Below, in pieces: positions 8,480 to 16,372 of a stretch of 64,000 nucleotides of DNA (positions within the stretch are counted from its first letter, which is position 1; every line of letters starts with the position of its first letter). The notes below the pieces were generated by a model that was given only the letters and a program-made list of their open reading frames with translations, was not told the DNA's origin and made no database searches. This DNA comes from Ahniella affigens (GTDB lineage Bacteria; Pseudomonadota; Gammaproteobacteria; Xanthomonadales; Ahniellaceae). The stretch is taken from NCBI RefSeq assembly GCF_003015185.1, contig NZ_CP027860.1:5797001-5861000 (forward strand), read 5' to 3'. The translations under genes were made by a program, and so were the position numbers.

Positions 8480-9622
8480 TCAGGCCCGCAAGCTGACCAA
8501 CTGCTTCATCACACCATCCAAGCCACCGAACACGGTCAACTGTCCGATCTTCTCGGTGACTTTCTCCAGCGCCTCGAGCTCTTTCAAGCGCATCAGCACA
8601 GGATTCTCTTCCAGCATCCGGGCGGTGTTCAGCAAGTTGCGGGTCGCTGCGGTTTCTTCGCGCCGTTTGATCACGTTGGCTTGGGCCTGTTTCTCGGCCT
8701 CGACCACTTGGTTCAACAGCACCTTCATTTCGCCAGGCAAGATGACGTCTTTGATGCCGGCATTGACCAAACCGACACCAATGCTCGCCAGTCGCGGTTC
8801 GGCATACGCACGAATCGCACCGTCGAGCTCGCCCTTGTTGCCGAGCATCTGATCGAGCGTTCGCGTGCCGACTGCCTCGCGCAGGCCGAACTGCAAGGTG
8901 CGATAGACCGCGTCCTTCCAGTCGGTTGCCTGACGACGCATTAACATCGGATCCTGCACGCGGACTTCTGCGGCCAAATTCACGCGCAGCGACACCTTGT
9001 CCCGACTCAGAATCTCCTGACCCTGCACATCCAAAGCGAGCGAACGCAAGTCAATTGTTTCGATCGCCAGCATGCGGCCCAGTTTCCAGAAACCGTACAA
9101 ACCCGGATTCAGGGGTGTTTCGACTTTGCCGTTGACCAACAACAGTCCCAGATGATGCTCAGGAACTTCCTTCAGGATCAGATTGCTGGTCACCTCGGCG
9201 AGCAACTTGGCATGCTGCGGCTGGATCAAGAGCGCGATTAGGTCCGCGGGAATCCGAAAGTCATCAGCAATCGACTGCCGCTTGACCTCGAACTGCCACG
9301 GTGCGCGCCAGTAGTAGCGACGTGCGCCAGGCGGCAACACGGCGAACAGGCGGCCTTCGCGATAGACGAGACCCAACTCCTGATTGCCAATGTCCACCTG
9401 CTCAATCACTGGCGCCAATAAGCCACGATTCGCGAGGTACAGGGTATCAGCCTGCGCCAGATTGAATTCGCCAACACCAAGGTTCAGGACCTCAATCCGA
9501 ACATCCTTCTGGAACGTCCAGAGCCAGTGCGTGCCGGGCAACATGACCTCGGTCAATTGTCCACGCACGAACTTGAGTCCGCGTTGTGTGACGTCTAAAA
9601 CGATTCGTTTACGGAACAACAT
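8480..9622 (-). CDS. slipin family (SPFH/band 7) protein
   Basis: A 380-residue protein of the prohibitin/stomatin superfamily. After about 140 residues with a Gly/Pro-rich beta part, the SPFH core is visible (VEVR-like AAEVRVQDPMLM, LREAVGTRTLDQML, RLASIGVGLVNAGIKDVILP). A coiled-coil region follows (VVEAEKQAQANVIKRREETAATRNLLNTA), the slipin signature for oligomerisation. No strong N-terminal membrane helix is visible, so membrane association would be peripheral. The ATG at 9622 has an AAGGAG ribosome-binding site. Slipins organise membrane microdomains; a companion NfeD protease gene is absent here. Confidence 0.85.
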   Translation of the reverse strand: MLFRKRIVLDVTQRGLKFVRGQLTEVMLPGTHWLWTFQKDVRIEVLNLGVGEFNLAQADTLYLANRGLLAPVIEQVDIGNQELGLVYREGRLFAVLPPGARRYYWRAPWQFEVKRQSIADDFRIPADLIALLIQPQHAKLLAEVTSNLILKEVPEHHLGLLLVNGKVETPLNPGLYGFWKLGRMLAIETIDLRSLALDVQGQEILSRDKVSLRVNLAAEVRVQDPMLMRRQATDWKDAVYRTLQFGLREAVGTRTLDQMLGNKGELDGAIRAYAEPRLASIGVGLVNAGIKDVILPGEMKVLLNQVVEAEKQAQANVIKRREETAATRNLLNTARMLEENPVLMRLKELEALEKVTEKIGQLTVFGGLDGVMKQLVSLRA

Positions 9623-9725
9623 GGTGGTCTCCTTGTTATCGTTGTAGGAAGCAAGCAGGCGCCACCCACCAGCGGCGACTGCAGGAATGCATCCAGGCGA
9701 GATGCCCAGGATGCGATGGGGCGCT

Positions 9726-9748
9726 GAACCTCGCGAACCGCGAGGTTC
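9726..9748. promoter_or_regulatory. 10 bp perfect hairpin in the slipin leader
   Basis: GAACCTCGCG, an AAC loop and CGCGAGGTTC form a perfect stem about 100 bp upstream of the slipin start codon. On the minus strand the T-run precedes the stem instead of following it, so it is not an intrinsic terminator for slipin transcription. A leader structure or operator is possible. Confidence 0.35.
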
Positions 9749-10072
9749 AAGCAAAAAAGGTCCAGGGCCCACCCCGATCGGCGGACGGGTCGAAGGCTCG
9801 ATCCGGGTTCAGCAAACGGGCCGCCAGGCATCGATGTTGCAGCATGACAATCATCGAGCGTTGGCTTCGCGTTTGCCGTCACTGAACCGAAGTCGATCGA
9901 CGCAAGGTCCGAGTCAGGTGCCTGTTTGCATGCCCGATCTCGGTGCTGCTTGCGCGGCACGGATCTGATCAGGTCATGGCGGGTGCCATGGCGCTGACCG
10001 ACAGCAAACGAGGCCGTGAGTCCTGGAGGGCAATTGCTTGCCCGGTGTGCCAGGGTGTTGCCACCCGAAGCG

Positions 10073-10143
10073 GTTTTGGTGTGGGAATCGAACCCACAAC
10101 GATCGATTCTCAGTCGATTGCTCAACCATTGAGCTACCAAGGC
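10073..10143 (-). tRNA. tRNA-like sequence, probably a decayed tRNA
   Basis: Read on the minus strand, it has a perfect D-stem (GCTC...GAGC), a 5 bp anticodon stem ATCGA/TCGAT enclosing loop CTGAGAA (anticodon position GAG), a short variable loop, and a 5 bp T-arm GTGGG-TTCGATT-CCCAC. The acceptor stem pairs only partly (about 5 of 7) and no CCA is encoded. A GAG (Leu) anticodon with a short class I variable loop would be abnormal. I read it as a remnant, or a foreign tRNA, and not as a working gene. Confidence 0.5.
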
Positions 10144-10208
10144 TGGAGGATGAATCAGGGCTCGAACCTGTCCGCCAAAGGCGACGCGCCGACCGCGTTC
10201 AACCGATC
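10143..10208 (-). tRNA. second tRNA-like remnant abutting the first
   Basis: On the minus strand, a 66 nt stretch ends in TTCATCC-T-CCA. It contains a T-arm-like ACAGG-TTCGAGC-CCTGA and a 5' GGATCGG that can partly pair with the 3' end. The anticodon arm is not well formed. It ends exactly where the next tRNA-like sequence begins, as in a tandem array. Evidence is weak and rests on the T-arm and 3' CCA. Confidence 0.3.
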
Positions 10209-10336
10209 CTGCAAACCATCACATGGCCCGGTACGGTAGACGGCAATGCCGGTACCGCCAGGTGGCGTTAGGACGCCACTGTCGCTTGAGCACATGCAAT
10301 GAACTTGCGCTGTTGCCACCGCAAACACGAAGGGTG

Positions 10337-10460
10337 CCTCTGAACAAGTTCAGAGGTGCCGCGGGCCATGAATCGCCCGCCCAGAATCGAGCAGCGAAGG
10401 GCCCGTTTCAGTGTGGGTCTGAAAGTCCACTACGGACTGACGCAGACCCTTCCATGTCGT
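10337..10460. repeat. structured intergenic element, copy A
   Basis: It comprises hairpin CCTCTGAA-CAAG-TTCAGAGG (10337-10356), hairpin GCGGGC...GCCCGC (10361-10380) and a two-part stem GGGTCTG...CAGACCC enclosing AGTCC...GGACT (10415-10449). The last part aligns without gaps to 30149-30194 (34 of 46 bases identical by eye), and the first hairpin has a partner at 30111. On the minus strand the homologous part can be read as WKGLRQSVVDFQTHTETG, so a coding origin cannot be excluded. Function unknown. Confidence 0.55.
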
Positions 10461-10534
10461 GCAGTGGTTCCGATTCCAAGCGACGCCAAACCGGATCCAG
10501 GTTCGGTGACGCTCAGATCGAATATTCAAGACAC

Positions 10535-10558
10535 AAAAAAAGCTGCGTCGCCGGCAGC
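10535..10558 (-). terminator. intrinsic terminator of the predicted small RNA
   Basis: On the minus strand, GCTGC-CGGCGAC-GCAGC is followed at once by seven T residues. The stem is short (5 bp) but GC-rich, with a classic U-tract. Confidence 0.7.
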
Positions 10559-10733
10559 CTTGTGTGTCGTTCAAGGTGCAGGCACTTCGCCTGCAAAACA
10601 GTGCGAAGTCAGCGGGGATGGACGCCAGCAAACACACTGGCGCGGCAGCCTGGGCGCTGCCCAATTTGCTTTAGCGATGTCGGTGTGAAGTGGGTCATAA
10701 GTGAGAAAGGGAGAGGACGAAGATTCCTCGGTG
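10535..10733 (-). ncRNA. predicted small RNA (~200 nt)
   Basis: The minus strand has a near-consensus sigma-70 promoter at 10740-10767 and an intrinsic terminator at 10535-10558. The enclosed transcript would be about 200 nt. It is rich in hairpins: GGCAGC/GCTGCC, CGCCAG/CTGGCG, ACTTCGC/GCGAAGT and CCTTG/CAAGG, then the terminator stem. No open reading frame with family features fills it. The length resembles 6S RNA, but I could not convince myself of the 6S closing stem and bubble. It lies downstream of, and in the same direction as, the amidohydrolase gene. Confidence 0.55.
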
Positions 10734-10739
10734 GCGCGC

Positions 10740-10767
10740 ATCGTATGCGCAAAAATAAGTTTGTCAA
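10740..10767 (-). promoter_or_regulatory. sigma-70-type promoter of the predicted small RNA
   Basis: The minus strand carries TTGACA (10767-10762), a 16 nt spacer rich in A/T and TACGAT (10745-10740). The -35 is a perfect consensus hexamer and the -10 matches 5 of 6. This is rare by chance in such GC-rich DNA. The start site would be near 10733. Confidence 0.65.
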
Positions 10768-10774
10768 GCGTTTT

Positions 10775-10801
10775 TTATCGCGCAACCTGCGTGCGCGATA
10801 A
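10775..10801. promoter_or_regulatory. 9 bp inverted repeat just upstream of the small RNA promoter
   Basis: TTATCGCGC, a 9 nt spacer and GCGCGATAA lie 8 bp upstream of the -35 hexamer. There is no T-run in a terminator position for either strand. Its place suggests an activator or repressor site; the binding protein is unknown. Confidence 0.4.
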
Positions 10802-10869
10802 TTTGCTGATACTTGGATTGATAGGCACGAATGATCCGGATGCAACCCGCTGCTTTGGCCGAAGTTCGC

Positions 10870-12249
10870 CTACGGGGTCGCGGTTGCGGTGTCGACGGGC
10901 GCACCATCCAGCTTGTAAACCTTGCCGGATTTCATGACCAAGTCGACGCGTTGTAACAAGTCGATGTAGCGCAACACATCGCCTTTGACGGCGACGATGT
11001 CGGCATACTTGCCAACGCTGATGCTGCCGAGATCGCTCGTCTGCTTCATCATTACGGCTGGCCACCACGTCGCCCCACGGATCGCTTCCATCGGGCTGAT
11101 CCCCATCACGCGCACCCAGATATCGAGCTCGTTCCACGTGCTCTGGCAATGGAACTTGAGTGGAATCCCGGAGTCGGTGCCGATCATCAGCACCACACCG
11201 CTCTGACGAAGCTGTTCGATCTTGCGTGCCAGCGTCACTTTGCGGAGCGGGGTGATCTGGAAGTAGCCGATCTGCTCGGGATGCGCGATGGATTGCTGGA
11301 TGTCGGCAATCGTGTCGGGTTTCAACCCGCGCTGCCAACAGTTGTTGTCCAGTGCTTCGGGGTGGTCGCGAACGTAATCGTAGTTGTAGAGGCCTTCGAC
11401 GGTTGGCGTCCAGAACAACGGGCCCTTGCTCATTTGCGCGGTGCGTTCCCGGATCGCGCGGATGACATCGTCCGGGTACTCAGGCGCCGTCGCGAGGCCG
11501 GTGTGTTCGAAATTGTCGACGCCATATTTCAGGCCAATGCGGATCTCTTCAGGTCGGTGCGCGTGCGCGACCACCGGGAGTTGATGCTGGTGCGCCTCGT
11601 CCACGACGGCAGCCACTTCATCATCGCTCATCTCATCCTGGTCGATCAGCTTGATCACATCAACGCCCGCTGCTGCCAGCTGCTGCACTTTGCGTCTGGC
11701 ATCCTTGGCGTCCGCAACACCCCAGCGAAAGGCTTCGGTGCCTGGATACGGTTTCTTCTGAATGAATGGTCCCGAGATGAACAGCCGTGGGCCGGGAATA
11801 ATCCCGTCGCGGATGCGTTGCCGCGTGCTCAGGCTGGCTTCCAATGGTGCGCCCAGGTCGCGTGCGGACGTGACACCGGCGAGCAGCAATTGCTCTGCGC
11901 TCGCGGGCATGATCTCGTCCGCCAGCCGGTTCAGGTAGGTCTTGTCCCAATGAGTGTAGTCCGAGTGACCGTTCAGCATCAGGTGGACATGCATGTCCCA
12001 GAGGCCCGGCAACACGCTCATGCCCTCGGTGGAAATCACGCGGTAATTGCTTGGGACCGGCAGGTTGGACTGTGTGCCGATTGCCGTGATCCGCTCGCCG
12101 TCGATCAGCACGACGCTATCTTGAATCGGCGGCGCGCCGAGTCCGTCAATCAGCGTGCCGCCGACGAGCGCGATGTGGTCGCCGGCCATTGCATGGCCAA
12201 CACTCGCGGCAAGAAGCGCTATCAGACACGACCAGCGACAACGACTCAT
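10870..12249 (-). CDS. secreted amidohydrolase family metal-dependent hydrolase
   Basis: A 459-residue protein with a signal peptide (CLIALLAASVGHAMA). It is followed by a composite beta-sandwich/TIM barrel of the amidohydrolase superfamily (imidazolonepropionase/prolidase-like). Metal ligands visible are HVH in LPGLWDMHVHL, a Lys in DVIKLIDQDE, His in VVAHAHRPEE and NFEHTG, and the Asp in IGTDSGIPLKF. A C-terminal GKYADIVAVKGD closes the domain. Such exported enzymes hydrolyse peptides or amides; the substrate is not predictable. The ATG at 12249 follows GAGG and fits the signal peptide. It is probably transcribed from the region between it and amgK, or as a unit with amgK (107 bp gap). Confidence 0.85.
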   Translation of the reverse strand: MSRCRWSCLIALLAASVGHAMAGDHIALVGGTLIDGLGAPPIQDSVVLIDGERITAIGTQSNLPVPSNYRVISTEGMSVLPGLWDMHVHLMLNGHSDYTHWDKTYLNRLADEIMPASAEQLLLAGVTSARDLGAPLEASLSTRQRIRDGIIPGPRLFISGPFIQKKPYPGTEAFRWGVADAKDARRKVQQLAAAGVDVIKLIDQDEMSDDEVAAVVDEAHQHQLPVVAHAHRPEEIRIGLKYGVDNFEHTGLATAPEYPDDVIRAIRERTAQMSKGPLFWTPTVEGLYNYDYVRDHPEALDNNCWQRGLKPDTIADIQQSIAHPEQIGYFQITPLRKVTLARKIEQLRQSGVVLMIGTDSGIPLKFHCQSTWNELDIWVRVMGISPMEAIRGATWWPAVMMKQTSDLGSISVGKYADIVAVKGDVLRYIDLLQRVDLVMKSGKVYKLDGAPVDTATATP

Positions 12250-12356
12250 CAGCGAACCTCGATACGATGCAAAGCGAGCGCCCGAGCGTACCGCTTGTCG
12301 TCGATCGCAGCTTGGCGCGCTGCAACATCGGCAGCGCGATTCGGCATTGCGTCGAA

Positions 12357-13367
12357 TCAGGCCTCTTCCAGCTGCCTCGGCTGGGTCAGATCGATGCCTG
12401 CGGTCTTGTCGGCCAGCCACTCCGAAAACGGACCGAGTTCCTTGTTCTTGCCCGCTACGTCCAGCACATACTGCAGGACTCTCGGCAGATCTTTCAGATA
12501 GCCCGACTTGCCGTCGCGGTAATTGAGGCGCGCAAAGATGCCGAGCACTTTGATGTGGCGCTGCAGGCCCATCCAATCGAACCAACGCTTGAAGCGTAGC
12601 TCCTTGTCGGCAATGACGCCGGCCTTGCTCAGGCGGTCACGATACTGATTGATCCAGACCAGGACTTTCTCTTGCGGCCATTCGATGTAGCAGTCACGCA
12701 CCAGCGACACGAGGTCATAGGTGATCGGGCCCTTGACGGCATCCTGAAAATCCAGAATGCCCGGATTGTCCCAGCCGCGCTTCATCAAATTGCGGCTGTG
12801 GTAATCGCGATGCACGAACGCTTGCGGCTGTTCGAGCGCTGATGCGACCAACTTTTCGAACATGCGCTCGATGATCATGCGTTCGCTCGCCTTGATCGTC
12901 AGGCCCAGGTGCCGTTCGAGAAACCATTCCGGGAACAGGTTCATTTCGGCCCGCAGTCGCGCTTCATCGTAAACCGGCAGATCATCCGCCTTGACCCGCT
13001 GCTGCATGCCAAACAAGGCGCTGATCGCATCGCGGTAGAGCTCGTCGACCGTCTCCGCATTGAGCACGTCGAGGTAGGTGATGTCGCCCAGATCGCTCAT
13101 CAGGATGAAGCCGTTGGCCAAGTCCTGGTAGAAGATTTCCGGTGCGTTCAAGGACGCATTACGCAAACGTTTGGCGATGTTGATCCAGGGCAAGACATCC
13201 TCGCGCTCCGGCGGCGCGTTCATGATGATGAAGCTTTGGTTTTGGCTCACTGCGCGCAAGTAGCTGCGAAAGCTCGCATCGCCGGCCAAAGGCGTGATCT
13301 TGACCTTGGCGTCGTTGAGCTGGCTGCGAGCCCAGTTTTGCAGCAATTGTTCGCGCTTGCGATCCAT
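12357..13367 (-). CDS. amgK: AmgK-like aminoglycoside phosphotransferase-fold sugar kinase
   Basis: A 336-residue kinase of the APH fold. Signals are GDASFRSYLRA near the N-terminus, the FILMSDLGDITYLDVL hinge, catalytic loop FVHRDYHSRNLM, and metal-binding GILDFQDAVKGP. This pattern matches AmgK, the anomeric kinase that makes MurNAc/GlcNAc 1-phosphate in the cell-wall recycling route of Pseudomonas and Xanthomonadales. The partner uridylyltransferase MurU usually sits beside it but is not found here. The ATG at 13367 starts MDRKREQ; the longer upstream frame has no family match. It is divergent from speA. Confidence 0.8.
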   Translation of the reverse strand: MDRKREQLLQNWARSQLNDAKVKITPLAGDASFRSYLRAVSQNQSFIIMNAPPEREDVLPWINIAKRLRNASLNAPEIFYQDLANGFILMSDLGDITYLDVLNAETVDELYRDAISALFGMQQRVKADDLPVYDEARLRAEMNLFPEWFLERHLGLTIKASERMIIERMFEKLVASALEQPQAFVHRDYHSRNLMKRGWDNPGILDFQDAVKGPITYDLVSLVRDCYIEWPQEKVLVWINQYRDRLSKAGVIADKELRFKRWFDWMGLQRHIKVLGIFARLNYRDGKSGYLKDLPRVLQYVLDVAGKNKELGPFSEWLADKTAGIDLTQPRQLEEA

Positions 13368-13637
13368 CCGAATTCCAGTCCTGTTGAAAACAAAAGTCGC
13401 CAAAGCCCAGAACACCGACGCTGTCCCGGGCCAGATCATGGCCGGTGCGTGGCACCCAAGGTTGACGCAGTGCATCCCCGATTCTAGCGCGGCGAGCCTA
13501 GCGCTCGTGTGCCGGCCGTCATCATCGACGCAGATTGGCTGGCTTTGGGCTGCCTGAATGAACGCTAAGGCGCTTCTGCGGGGTTGGTGCGCTATCGCTA
13601 CACTACGCGGCCCATTTTCCGGCCGGGAGCCAAGACC

Positions 13638-15512
13638 ATGACCTGGACCGCCGCGCAAGCGCGTCAAACCTACTCCATTCCCTACTGGGGCGATGGTTAC
13701 GTCGATGTCGACAGTCAGGGGCGTTTGCTGATGCAACCGCTGGGGCCCGGCGGCCCGAAACTGGCGCTGCCGGAAGTCATTCGGGCAGCGGCAACACAAG
13801 GGCTGAAACTACCGATACTGCTGCGTTTTTCTGACGTGCTTGGGCATCGGCTCGGGCGCATGCAGGCCGCATTTCAAAAAGCGATGCAGGAGTGCCACTA
13901 CGACGGTCGCTACACCGCGGTGTATCCGATCAAGGTGAATCAAAACCGTTCGGTTGTGAGCGAACTCGTGGCGGCCGGGCATCAGGGTTTTGGCCTCGAG
14001 GCCGGCAGCAAACCAGAGCTCATTGCGGTGCTGGCGCTGTCACGTGGCGGCGTGGTTGTGTGCAATGGCTACAAAGATCGCGAATATATTCGGCTGGCGC
14101 TGATTGGCCGCAAACTCGGGCTCGATGTCTTTATCGTCATCGAAAAGCCGAGCGAGCTTGCAATGGTCATCGAGGAAGCGCGTAATCTCGGTGTCGATCC
14201 GCTGATTGGCGTGCGGATGCGGCTTGTGTCGATCGGCGCTGGCAAATGGCAAAACACAGGTGGCGACAAGGCCAAGTTTGGCCTGAATCCCGGGCAGCTG
14301 ATGCAGTTGCTCGCCGATCTCGACGCCGCCGGCCTTCGCCACAGTTTGAAGCTCATGCATTTTCACATGGGCTCGCAGATCTCGAATGTTCGCGACATCG
14401 CCGGCGGGATGCGCGAGGCCGTCTGCTATTTCGTGCAGCTGCAGAAGCTGGGCTTTGACGTGCGCTACATCGATGTAGGGGGTGGTCTGGGCGTCGACTA
14501 TGAGGGCACACGCTCGCGCAGTTTCTGCTCCATCAACTACGGCATGGAGCAATACGCGCGGACGATTGTCGAGCCGGTCGCAGAGGCGTGCCGGCTGCAC
14601 GGCATTGCGCCACCGCACATGATCACCGAGGCCGGTCGCGCGATGACTGCGCATCATGCCGTGTTGATCACGAATGTCAGCGAGGTGGAGCTGGCGCCTG
14701 AGGGTACGGTGCCAGCGCTCGGCGAGCACGAGTGCCTGCCGCTCAAGCATCTGCGCGAAATCCACGATGCGCGTGATTCGCGCCCGCCGCTGGAGCTCTA
14801 TCACGAGGCCCAGCACTATCTGGCGGAAGGGCAGGGGCTGTTTGCCGAAGGTCAAATCGGTTTGACCGAGCGTGCGGCGCTCGACCAGCTGTTCTACGCG
14901 ATCTCACACGCCGTGCGCGCGCGCCTGAAACACGACGAGCGCGCGCATCGGGAAGTGCTCGACGAATTGAACGACAAGCTCACCGACAAGTACTTCGTCA
15001 ACTTCTCGGTGTTTCAGTCGATGCCCGATATTTGGGCGATTGATCAAGTGTTCCCGATCGTGCCGATTGACCGGCTGAACGAAATGCCGGAGCGGCGCGG
15101 GGTCATTGCGGATCTGACGTGCGATTCGGACGGCCGCATAGACCACTACGTCGATTCGGAAGGCCTGGACACCAGTCTGCCGCTGCACGCAATGCAGGAC
15201 GGGCGGTCGTATCTCCTGGGATTCTTCCTGGTCGGTGCGTACCAGGAGACGCTCGGCGACCTGCATAACCTGTTTGGCGACACCGATACCGTGGATGTGC
15301 GCGTCGACGGCGAGCGCTTTGAGCTCAGCAATGCCCGCGGCGGCGACACGGCCGACAAGGTGCTGGGCTATGTCGGATTTGATCCGAATGAGCTCCGGGC
15401 GGCCTTCCGTGCCAAGCTCGCTCAGGCTGGATTGCCGTCCGATGAGGTGCAGCGCCTGTCAGCCGATTTGAACGCGGGTCTGACGGCGTATACCTACCTG
15501 CAGCACGATTGA
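13638..15512 (+). CDS. speA: biosynthetic arginine decarboxylase
   Basis: A 624-residue PLP enzyme (alanine racemase fold III), full length for SpeA. Key features are YPIKVNQNR with the PLP lysine near residue 100, HFHMGSQISN, YIDVGGGLGVDYEGT (glycine loop for phosphate), ITEAGRAMTAHH, and the C-terminal ADLTCDSDGRID segment with the catalytic Cys region. It converts arginine to agmatine, the first step of putrescine synthesis. The start at 13638 follows CCGGGAGCC. It is apparently monocistronic, with no agmatinase gene beside it. Confidence 0.95.
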   Translation: MTWTAAQARQTYSIPYWGDGYVDVDSQGRLLMQPLGPGGPKLALPEVIRAAATQGLKLPILLRFSDVLGHRLGRMQAAFQKAMQECHYDGRYTAVYPIKVNQNRSVVSELVAAGHQGFGLEAGSKPELIAVLALSRGGVVVCNGYKDREYIRLALIGRKLGLDVFIVIEKPSELAMVIEEARNLGVDPLIGVRMRLVSIGAGKWQNTGGDKAKFGLNPGQLMQLLADLDAAGLRHSLKLMHFHMGSQISNVRDIAGGMREAVCYFVQLQKLGFDVRYIDVGGGLGVDYEGTRSRSFCSINYGMEQYARTIVEPVAEACRLHGIAPPHMITEAGRAMTAHHAVLITNVSEVELAPEGTVPALGEHECLPLKHLREIHDARDSRPPLELYHEAQHYLAEGQGLFAEGQIGLTERAALDQLFYAISHAVRARLKHDERAHREVLDELNDKLTDKYFVNFSVFQSMPDIWAIDQVFPIVPIDRLNEMPERRGVIADLTCDSDGRIDHYVDSEGLDTSLPLHAMQDGRSYLLGFFLVGAYQETLGDLHNLFGDTDTVDVRVDGERFELSNARGGDTADKVLGYVGFDPNELRAAFRAKLAQAGLPSDEVQRLSADLNAGLTAYTYLQHD

Positions 15513-15614
15513 ACGCGGCGGGCGCCTGGTATTCCTGGGCGCCAGTTGCCAAAACCGTGCGAATTCACCCGCCGACGTATTGACCGCCAGCCAACGCTTG
15601 GGCTTAATTCAGGG

Positions 15615-15833
15615 ATGGACTACCGACAGCAAGACGATGTGCGCGCACTGACCGAGCGGTTCGAGCAACTGCTGGCGGTCTGTGTCCGGCTGAATGACGA
15701 AAACAAGAGCCTCAAAGCCAGCCAGGAGGCGCTGGCCGCCGAGCGCGCCAACTTGCTCGCCAAGAATGAGCAGGCGCGCTCCCGGGTCGAGGCCATGATT
15801 GCGCGTCTCAAGTCTTTGGAGCAGAACGGATGA
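15615..15833 (+). CDS. TIGR02449 family coiled-coil protein
   Basis: A 72-residue protein that is nearly all coiled coil (LTERFEQLLAVCVRLNDENKSL, then LLAKNEQARSRVEAMIARLKSLE). This short family (TIGR02449, also called ZapB-like by position) is typically encoded directly before zapA in gammaproteobacteria. Its stop overlaps the zapA start (ATGA, 15830-15833), showing translational coupling. A cell-division role is inferred from context. The ATG at 15615 is preceded by CAGGG. Confidence 0.8.
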   Translation: MDYRQQDDVRALTERFEQLLAVCVRLNDENKSLKASQEALAAERANLLAKNEQARSRVEAMIARLKSLEQNG

Positions 15834-16135
15834 GTGCTGACCCGATTTCGGTCCATATCCTTGATCGCGATTACCTGGTTGCCTGTGCCCCGGAAGAGCG
15901 CGCCGGGTTGATCGAGGCGGCGCGTCTGCTCGATGGGCGCATGCGTGATCTGCGTCAGGCCAGTCGCAGTGCGCCGGCTGACCGTTTGGCGGTTATGGCG
16001 GCATTGAATCTCGCCCACGAGTTGTTGCAAGTCCGCGAATCCCAGAAATCTGGCGATCATGCGCTGAACCAGGACCTGAGCCAGCTTCGGTTCAAGCTCG
16101 ATGCCGCCCTGAACGGTCTGGCCAAGCTCGGCTAA
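15830..16135 (+). CDS. zapA: cell division protein ZapA
   Basis: A 101-residue protein of the ZapA family. It has ISVHILDRDYLVACAPEER (N-terminal beta domain), LIEAARLLDGRMRDLR, RLAVMAALNLAHELL (the conserved MAALNL helix) and a C-terminal coiled coil. ZapA bundles FtsZ filaments at the division site. It overlaps the upstream TIGR02449 gene by 4 bp. In many relatives 6S RNA follows zapA; here the 3' region holds only a palindromic repeat. Confidence 0.9.
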   Translation: MSADPISVHILDRDYLVACAPEERAGLIEAARLLDGRMRDLRQASRSAPADRLAVMAALNLAHELLQVRESQKSGDHALNQDLSQLRFKLDAALNGLAKLG

Positions 16136-16159
16136 CCCGGTAGCGATCAGTACGCCGTG

Positions 16160-16233
16160 GGGCAGACACGGGGGGCTGCCCCTGCAAGTTTCGCGATGAC
16201 GCCCACCCGTAGGGGCGGCCCCCTGCGTCTGCC
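16160..16233. repeat. GGGCAGAC palindromic repeat, double copy
   Basis: The left arm (GGCAGACACGGGGGGCTGCC) and right arm (GGGGCGGCCCCCTGCGTCTG) are inverted copies about 20 bp apart. They belong to the same family as the single palindromes at 20919, 28775 and 62510. It lies between zapA and ybgC. Confidence 0.65.
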
Positions 16234-16372
16234 TTGGCCCTGGCCGTGCGCGCACCCCGGTTTGTGCGCCATATCACCCAAATTTCATAAAAAACATCGG
16301 CATTTGTCCAAAACCTGAACCAATTCCTAATTTGACGCCGCAAGTGTTTGATTTGGCTGTTAGACTTTGGTC

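Larger units (their letters stand above)
9623..10869. other. 1.25 kb region without protein gene, RNA-rich
   Basis: No convincing protein gene lies between the slipin start and the amidohydrolase stop. The region holds a 10 bp hairpin (9726), two tRNA-like remnants (10073-10208), a structured element also found at 30.1 kb (10337-10460) and a predicted small RNA with promoter and terminator (10535-10767). The part from 9760 to 10060 shows nothing I can name. Confidence 0.6.

Noticed and set aside
11149-12501. Long + strand frame antisense to the amidohydrolase and amgK
   Set aside because: It crosses two well-supported minus-strand genes and shows no motif, so it is a GC-rich shadow.
16136-16372. 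Possible 6S RNA after zapA
   Set aside because: This is the usual place for ssrS in related bacteria, but the region contains only the GGGCAGAC double palindrome and no 6S-like closing stem.
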